This document shows, piece after piece, positions 62,105-64,000 of a DNA stretch of 64,000 nucleotides (position 1 is its first letter; each line of letters begins with the position of its first letter). A program made the position numbers and the translations under genes. The notes beneath the pieces were generated by a model. The model was not told the origin of the DNA. It worked only from the letters and a program-made list of their open reading frames with translations, and did not search any database. This stretch comes from Kangsaoukella pontilimi (GTDB lineage Bacteria > Pseudomonadota > Alphaproteobacteria > Rhodobacterales > Rhodobacteraceae), in NCBI RefSeq assembly GCF_009830125.1, contig NZ_WUPT01000002.1, positions 773,501-837,500 of the forward strand, in the 5' to 3' direction.

Positions 62105-63316
62105 ATGGACAAGAATTCTGCCCGGCGGGCCACGCTTCTCATCATGGCGCTTTTCGTGCTTCAGCCGCTGGCGATCGGCGGCTGGCTGGCGCTGATCCCT
62201 CACGTCAAGGAAACACTGGAGCTTTCGAAGGGCGAGTTGGCCATGGCCATTCTCGGGATGCCGCTGGCGCTGATTCCGTTTCTGCAGATCGCGGGCCGGG
62301 TCATCGGGCAATACGGGCCGCGGCGCATCTTCATGGTGTTCTTTCCCATTCAGGCGGTTCTGCTGACTTTTCCGCTCCTGGCGCCGTCCGGTCCGGCTCT
62401 TTTCGGTGCGCTCGCGGTGTTCGGCGCGATGGTCGCGTTCCTGGAGGTGGGCATCAACGCCTATGCGGGACGGCTGGAGAAGCGTGCGGGCGTTATGATC
62501 ATGAACCGCTGCCACGGTTTCTGGTCACTGGGTCTGATGCTGGGTTCGGCCTTCGTGGCGCTGTCAGCCGGAACGCCCATGCAGAAGATAATAGTATTGG
62601 GCGTGGTCTCGGCGGTGCTGGGTGTCTGGGCGGCCTGGGTACTTCCGCGCTTGCCGGGGGATGAGGACACGGCCCATCGGCCGAGACGCCGGTTCAGGAA
62701 GCTTCCGCCGGCGCTGTTGTTCGTGGCGGGGCTGATGCTTTGCGTGACGCTGACCGAGGGGGCGATGGCGGACTGGGCGGCTGTGCATCTGGCCGAACGG
62801 CTTGGCGATCTGGAAGTGACAGAGCGCGCGGGAATCGCGGTCACAATATTTGCGGGCTTCATGGCGGGGGGGCGATTTCTTGGCGATTGGCTCAAGCGGC
62901 GGATGGGACCGGTTCGGCAGGCGCGGATGACATCACTCACCGCGATTGCGGGGATACTGTGTATAGTGCTGCCTTTGCCGCTGGGCTTTGCCTATGCCGG
63001 CTATGCCCTTGTCGGGTTCGGGGTGTCTTCTGCCTATCCGCTTGGCGTGTCGGCCATCGCCGCGCTCGATGACCGATACGAATCCGCGAATATCGCCATC
63101 ATGGCGATGGTCGCGCTTGGCGGGTTCCTGATCGGTCCGCCGCTCATCGGGGGAATCGCGGAGTTCGCTTCGCTCGACTGGGGGCTGGCCGCGCTTCTGC
63201 CGGGTTTGATTCTGTCGCTCTATCTGGCGGCCTGGTTGCGTCCCGCAGCCGATGATTCCGCATCTCTCAGCGAAAACGAGTCACCGTCGGCCACGCTTGG
63301 AGGGGCGACTCGATAG
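62105..63316 (+). CDS. MFS transporter
   Basis: 403 residues and about twelve membrane helices. GRVIGQYGPRRIFMVFF is the helix 2-3 loop. WAAVHLAERLGDLEVTERAG and the second-half loop GDWLKRRMGPVRQARM follow. It resembles the YbjJ/fucose permease-like branch, but the substrate is unknown. It is transcribed in the direction of msrPQ, 40 bp downstream of msrQ, so it may be in that operon. A hairpin overlaps its stop. Confidence 0.88.
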   Translation: MDKNSARRATLLIMALFVLQPLAIGGWLALIPHVKETLELSKGELAMAILGMPLALIPFLQIAGRVIGQYGPRRIFMVFFPIQAVLLTFPLLAPSGPALFGALAVFGAMVAFLEVGINAYAGRLEKRAGVMIMNRCHGFWSLGLMLGSAFVALSAGTPMQKIIVLGVVSAVLGVWAAWVLPRLPGDEDTAHRPRRRFRKLPPALLFVAGLMLCVTLTEGAMADWAAVHLAERLGDLEVTERAGIAVTIFAGFMAGGRFLGDWLKRRMGPVRQARMTSLTAIAGILCIVLPLPLGFAYAGYALVGFGVSSAYPLGVSAIAALDDRYESANIAIMAMVALGGFLIGPPLIGGIAEFASLDWGLAALLPGLILSLYLAAWLRPAADDSASLSENESPSATLGGATR

Positions 63317-63330
63317 GATTCCGTCGAGTC
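63307..63330 (+). terminator. Hairpin at the MFS gene end
   Basis: GACTCGA (63307-63313) and TCGAGTC (63324-63330) pair around a 10-base loop that begins with the MFS stop codon TAG. No T-run follows, so termination is unproven. Confidence 0.45.
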
Positions 63331-63523
63331 GGAGGGGGGGCACGGCCGAGATTCCGGTCAGGACCGCTCCGATTCATCGAAATTCTCGTCATTCGGCAGG
63401 GCGCGCGCGGAAAGAAATTGCCGGAAGAGGCGGGCATCCACGCCGGAAATTGCGCGAAACCCCTTATTTCTTAGGGTGACGCCGGGTCCGCGAAAAAAGT
63501 GTCATCTTTCCGAAAAAAACCTC

Positions 63524-63552
63524 TTGCGGACCCCGGCACCGATCCGTAAATA
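63524..63552 (+). promoter_or_regulatory. rrn promoter
   Basis: TTGCGG (63524-63529) and TAAATA (63547-63552) are separated by exactly 17 bp, a near-consensus housekeeping promoter. Directly upstream are two A-tracts (GAAAAAAG and CGAAAAAAAC, 63492-63519) in the UP-element position. The remaining leader to 63980 holds no ORF. Confidence 0.82.
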
Positions 63553-63691
63553 CCCCCTCACCGGCGGCGCAGAGATGCACCAACGGGGCGCCAGACGGGC
63601 CACACGGCAACGAGACGCAAGAAACAACAGAGATAGATGAGGCGGGGCGCGCCGAAGAAGTTAGGGCGCACTCAGTCGATTTTGTCTCTAA

Positions 63692-63704
63692 CGCTCTTTG
63701 AAAT
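63692..63704 (+). promoter_or_regulatory. boxA antitermination element
   Basis: CGCTCTTTGAAAT matches the boxA element (GCTCTTTxAAA) of rrn leaders, which loads the Nus antitermination complex. It lies between the rrn promoter and 16S. Confidence 0.8.
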
Positions 63705-63961
63705 CGCTGGTAACTGAAGAGATATGTGGGCGGTTTGGTCTATTCGATGGATCAACTACTGCATATCGGCTTCCTAGGCTTCGGCCGATGATGGAAGTGT
63801 CAGCTTCACTGTTTGGACGGCTTTCGGTTTCTGATGAAACCCGAAGCACAACAAACAGATGACTTCCGATACGTGTCCTATCCTAGCCGGGTGGGCATAA
63901 TGGCTTGCCCCCAAAGCAGCCATGAGTATCGGAGATGTGCAGAGGTTCGAACGTCAAGGAT

Positions 63962-63977
63962 AAGCTGGTAACAGCTT
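63962..63977 (+). other. Hairpin immediately before 16S
   Basis: AAGCTG (63962-63967) pairs with CAGCTT (63972-63977) around a GTAA loop, 3 bases before the 16S 5' end. It is a possible processing structure in the rRNA leader. Confidence 0.5.
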
Positions 63978-63980
63978 TTC

Positions 63981-64000
63981 AACTTGAGAGTTTGATCCTG
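63981..64000 (+). rRNA. rrs: 16S ribosomal RNA, 5' end only
   Basis: AACTTGAGAGTTTGATCCTG is the conserved start of alphaproteobacterial 16S rRNA, including the universal primer site GAGTTTGATCCTG. The rest lies beyond the right window edge. It is preceded by the rrn promoter, boxA and a short hairpin. Confidence 0.97.

Overview
The window is a chromosomal segment of a high-GC alphaproteobacterium, most likely of the Rhodobacteraceae (Roseobacter/Rhodobacter group). The signs are a Hda-type DnaA paralogue next to ppk, a short prolyl-tRNA synthetase of the alphaproteobacterial type, a GAAC-N7-GAAC LexA box, an Irr-type iron box ahead of a membrane ferritin, a VPLPA-CTERM protein, and the 5' end of a 16S rRNA gene starting CAACTTGAGAGTTTGATC at the right edge. 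Nearly all of it is ordinary core genome. The clear exception is an AT-rich two-gene insert at about 16.0-17.0 kb.

Layout. 0-4.2 kb: a signal-less PhnD-like binding protein and TerB, a Crp/Fnr regulator with DUF2892, pyrG and secG. 4.3-11.8 kb: a universal stress protein, the perM-hdaA-ppk1 cluster, proS and an aldose dehydrogenase. 11.8-15.6 kb: lolC/E-lolD, cytochrome c, CsbD and two small proteins. 16.1-19 kb: a ThsB-like TIR gene overlapping a small membrane-protein gene, directly downstream of parE. 19-25.3 kb: VPLPA-CTERM protein, DUF1523, an SDR/unknown/P1-peptidase operon, a hydrolase and a succinate-semialdehyde dehydrogenase. 25.5-31.3 kb: an ECF sigma/von Willebrand operon, nth with a PfkB kinase, and DUF2157. 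31.6-41.2 kb: an M8 metalloprotease, a dipeptide-type ABC transporter without a binding protein, a multicopper oxidase and the copper ATPase CopA behind a CueR-type promoter. 41.2-48 kb: GFA, aroA, trmB, VOC, SH3, a 2-hydroxyacid dehydrogenase, a lipoprotein and an MFS protein. 48-57.6 kb: miaB, phoH, MbfA, TetR, NYN, ClpP, frmA, an I78 inhibitor and cytochrome c'. 57.7-64 kb: LexA-controlled imuB, fasciclin, msrP-zinc ribbon-msrQ, an MFS protein, and the rrn promoter, boxA and 16S start.

At least thirteen intergenic spacers carry members of one palindrome-rich repeat family. A GC hairpin is followed by a CCCGGGATATTT-type core and a tail, either AACAGGCGAAG or GGACCCAAAGA. Four copies (7.1, 28.2, 51.5 and 59.4 kb) are double-headed around an AATTTGA-N-TCAAATT palindrome. 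Some copies intrude into genes, for example the C-terminus of the MFS gene at 46.7-48 kb.

The best candidate for a little-described system is the TIR-like/membrane-protein pair at 16.1-17.0 kb. It looks like a horizontally acquired, Thoeris-related defence module in which a three-helix membrane protein replaces the usual ThsA effector. No CRISPR array, transposase, prophage or tRNA gene was found.
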